Positions 61,934 through 64,000 of a stretch of 64,000 bases of DNA are shown here, piece by piece (within the stretch, counting starts at the first letter, position 1; each line of letters opens with the position of its first letter). This DNA is from Rotaria macrura. Lineage: Eukaryota > Rotifera > Eurotatoria > Philodinida > Philodinidae. Under the pieces are notes generated by a model. That model was given only the letters and a program-made list of their open reading frames with translations. It was not told the DNA's origin and did not search any database. The stretch covers positions 1-64,000 of the forward strand of contig OENT01000911.1 of assembly GCA_900239685.1 (NCBI GenBank), given 5' to 3'. A program made the position numbers and the translations under genes.

Positions 61934-62440
61934 GGGTTTGTCTCGAACTTTGTGATAGAATTAAACGTGGGCAAGTTCTTCTTATTCATTGCTGGTAAAC
62001 ATCTGTTCTAATAGGAAAATCGAAGTCGAATAAAACAAAATATAATTTAAGGGTGGCCATGGTTGGACAGGAACCATCGTTTCAAAAATAATTGGAATTT
62101 TATTTAACCTAAATGGTAGACTAACACGCTTAGACTTCACATGAGTAAATTCATACATACGCATAGAATTCTGTTCTTCAGTTTGTTCCACAGGTGACGA
62201 TGCTGTGTCGATGAACAGCCGTTTGCATGATCAACGTAAGCGTACGAATGGAATGTCGAGTCCTGAAATGCTTTGTATGTTCAATTTCATATCAACGTTC
62301 ACTTTTCTTTCTCATTTGTTATTTCAGCCCAAATCGATCGATCTACATCATTACTATATTTCGACTAATCCAGAGTTCAATATGATGATTAAGTTATTCT
62401 TATAATAAGATATTATTAATATTGCTATTGCTTTTTATGA
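61934..62440 (+). pseudogene. truncated phosphatase pseudogene (copy of 50257-51213)
   Basis: This is a partial duplicate of the six-exon phosphatase, starting inside its exon 3 (parent about 50760) and running through introns and exons 4-6 into the 3' flank (parent about 51325). Introns are retained, so it is a DNA-level copy, not a retrocopy. Three lesions are visible. Exons 1-2 and most of exon 3 are missing. The exon 4 acceptor TTTAGGGG is changed to TTTAAGGG, which moves the AG by one base and shifts the frame. The catalytic arginine codon CGG in GGHGRTG is changed to TGG (Trp). The exon 6 equivalent carries an internal deletion. It cannot encode an active phosphatase. Confidence 0.9.
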
Positions 62441-63679
62441 TGCCAATAAACAACGTTTCTCTAGTATGAAGACTAGCTCGAGTAACAAGTGATGAAAGTG
62501 ATTCATTGAGTTGTCTTCTTTGTCGATGAAAATCTAATTGGGCTTTGCGTGGATTTTTTATCAATCACAGATGAAATAATAATGATCTCTTTGTTAGAGT
62601 TAATTGAAGAACGCTTCATATCTGATTTTATTATCAAGCGTAGAAATAAGTTTTCATAAGAGTAAAAACGTTCGCATATGTTAATGCATATACGACATCG
62701 ACATTGATTATATTCTTTTGGCCATTACTTATGAATCTATTCAATAAAATATATCGATAAATAATTATTTTTATGCCACATTCGTAATTTTGATAAATTA
62801 TGAAAAGAATGCCATAACATGTGCTACTATNTCTATTTATGTTATGGCGACGGTAAATGAAATCATCTGTAACACAACCGATCAGCACAAGCACAGAGGT
62901 TGAATCACTTATCTTTATAACTTCGAAATTTTCCGATCATCGAAGACATTACTCCTAAAATTAAAATTCTATTAGTTACAGTTTCATGCTGAGCATGCTG
63001 AATAGATCATCGAACTAAAATAACATTTTTCTCTTAGTATGGAAAAGAGATAGACTTTGATCTAGTTTTAGCATTATGCTGTTTCATCGCATCCTCATAG
63101 ATTGGATATTAAGAGTTAGCATCATTTTTAAAAACACAAAGTACTTTTGGTAAACAAAGAAGCTTCTCTGTATGTTCGTTACGCTCTCACGCACTCACTC
63201 AAAGGGTACTAACATGCAATAATTCTAGAATATTAGCGTCTATATAAAATAAATCGTGGCTAGCTAATATGGTAGAACGTGTTGCTGATAGTTGATTGAA
63301 AATTTTTTCATAATGTTAAAGATTCACGATGTACAATGCTAATTTCTGAGTGTCGAAAATAGAAAGATATCATTCTTGGCAATTGATCTGATAAGACGAT
63401 GGCGACTGCTCTATCAATCGCTTAAAACGATCATAACTAGTGAACAGAATGTGTTAATGACATTCAAAGAATCGGAGAGTAAATGAAAGATCAGAAGACA
63501 CGCAAGATAATCGCTTTATTAAAATAGCTTATTCAACTAGAATTTGAATAGAATCTTGTTTCTCATTGCATGACTAAAAAGATTCATTTCCTACGAATAG
63601 TTTTTCAATATTATGGTTATACTTGTCAAATCTTCAATTTTTTTCTTGCAATCGTAAATGCGTAAACATTAAGAAACAG
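62441..63679. other. intergenic, one unresolved base
   Basis: About 1.2 kb. The only ambiguous base of the window is at 62831. It lies in the loop of a 9-bp hairpin GCCATAACA...TGTTATGGC (about 62810-62846), a structure that may have troubled sequencing. A block at about 62669-62725 resembles 53684-53745. No gene seen. Confidence 0.45.
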
Positions 63680-63978
63680 CCCAGGTCAATCAAAACGGCC
63701 ACCGTTACAGTATCGTAAACGGTCGTTTTTACATCGTATACCACGGTTAAACGACCGTTTTAAGCCGTATTATGGCGTTTTAACAAGGTCAGTATTACGG
63801 ACGTACACGGACATCGTATATACGCCGTAAAATCCTCGTAAAGACAGCGTAATACTATCGTACTCTATAGAACATACGGCCGTATTACTGACCTTGTTAA
63901 AACGGGATAATACGACGCCGTAATGGGCCGTGTTCTCATCGTATACGACCGTTTACGGATCGTTCTGTTCGACCTGGG
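63680..63978. mobile_element. CG-rich MITE-like element with nested inverted repeats
   Basis: Bounded by CCCAGGTC (63680-63687) and its exact complement GACCTGGG (63971-63978). Next to the ends come TAAACGGTCGT and its counterpart ACGACCGTTTA-like sequence. A second inverted pair lies inside: GTTTTAACAAGGTCAGTATT (from about 63776) against ACTGACCTTGTTAAAAC (ending about 63905). The whole 299 bp is filled with ACG/CGT and CCGTA/TACGG words and is far more CpG-rich than its surroundings. No coding frame. Best read as a non-autonomous DNA transposon of unknown family. Confidence 0.7.
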
Positions 63979-64000
63979 AGAGTGAGATGAATTACTTTTG

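Overview
The window is AT-rich nuclear DNA from an animal, most likely a bdelloid rotifer (inference). Genes have short GT-AG introns, often 45-70 bp. Clear metazoan families (claudin-like four-helix protein, GIMAP-type GTPase, ubiquitin E2s, rhodopsin-like receptor of the LATIDQFLVTS type) sit beside families more usual in bacteria, fungi or plants (protoglobin, CorA-like transporter, bicovalent FAD oxidase, a GGHGRTG phosphatase). That mixture and the receptor type fit bdelloids. No ribosomal RNA, CRISPR array or operon is present.

Layout. 1-8.4 kb: one 7TM receptor (1086-2047), a fold-back repeat (3724-4543) and otherwise no convincing gene. 8.4-11.6 kb: a divergent pair, a GIMAP/AIG1 GTPase (minus) and a protein kinase (plus), whose C-termini carry the same short basic module. 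15.4-18.8 kb: a predicted eight-exon membrane-anchored alpha/beta hydrolase. 19.6-20.9 kb: intronless CorA-like transporter (minus). 21-28.7 kb: gene-poor. 28.7-29.4 kb: protoglobin (minus). 32.3-35.0 kb: membrane protein with a possible helix-turn-helix C-terminus, followed directly by tRNA-Arg(UCU) on the other strand. 35-46 kb: gene-poor with several repeats. 46.4-47.1 kb: claudin-like protein. 48.5-49.8 kb: two tandem E2 enzymes (minus). 50.3-51.2 kb: six-exon tyrosine/dual-specificity phosphatase. 55.2-56.8 kb: berberine-bridge-type FAD oxidase (minus). 60.4-62.4 kb: two broken genes, a GNAT acetyltransferase with an internal stop and a truncated copy of the phosphatase. 63.7-64.0 kb: a CG-rich terminal-inverted-repeat element.

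The strongest candidate for an undescribed system is the head-to-head GTPase/kinase pair. They are unrelated enzymes, share a putative promoter of about 340 bp, and end in the same module, which resembles the PBCV basic adaptor known from chlorovirus kinases. This suggests they are brought to one target or partner and may form a two-component signalling or defence unit. All splice models were made by eye from phase, GT-AG sites and protein sense, without alignment tools.
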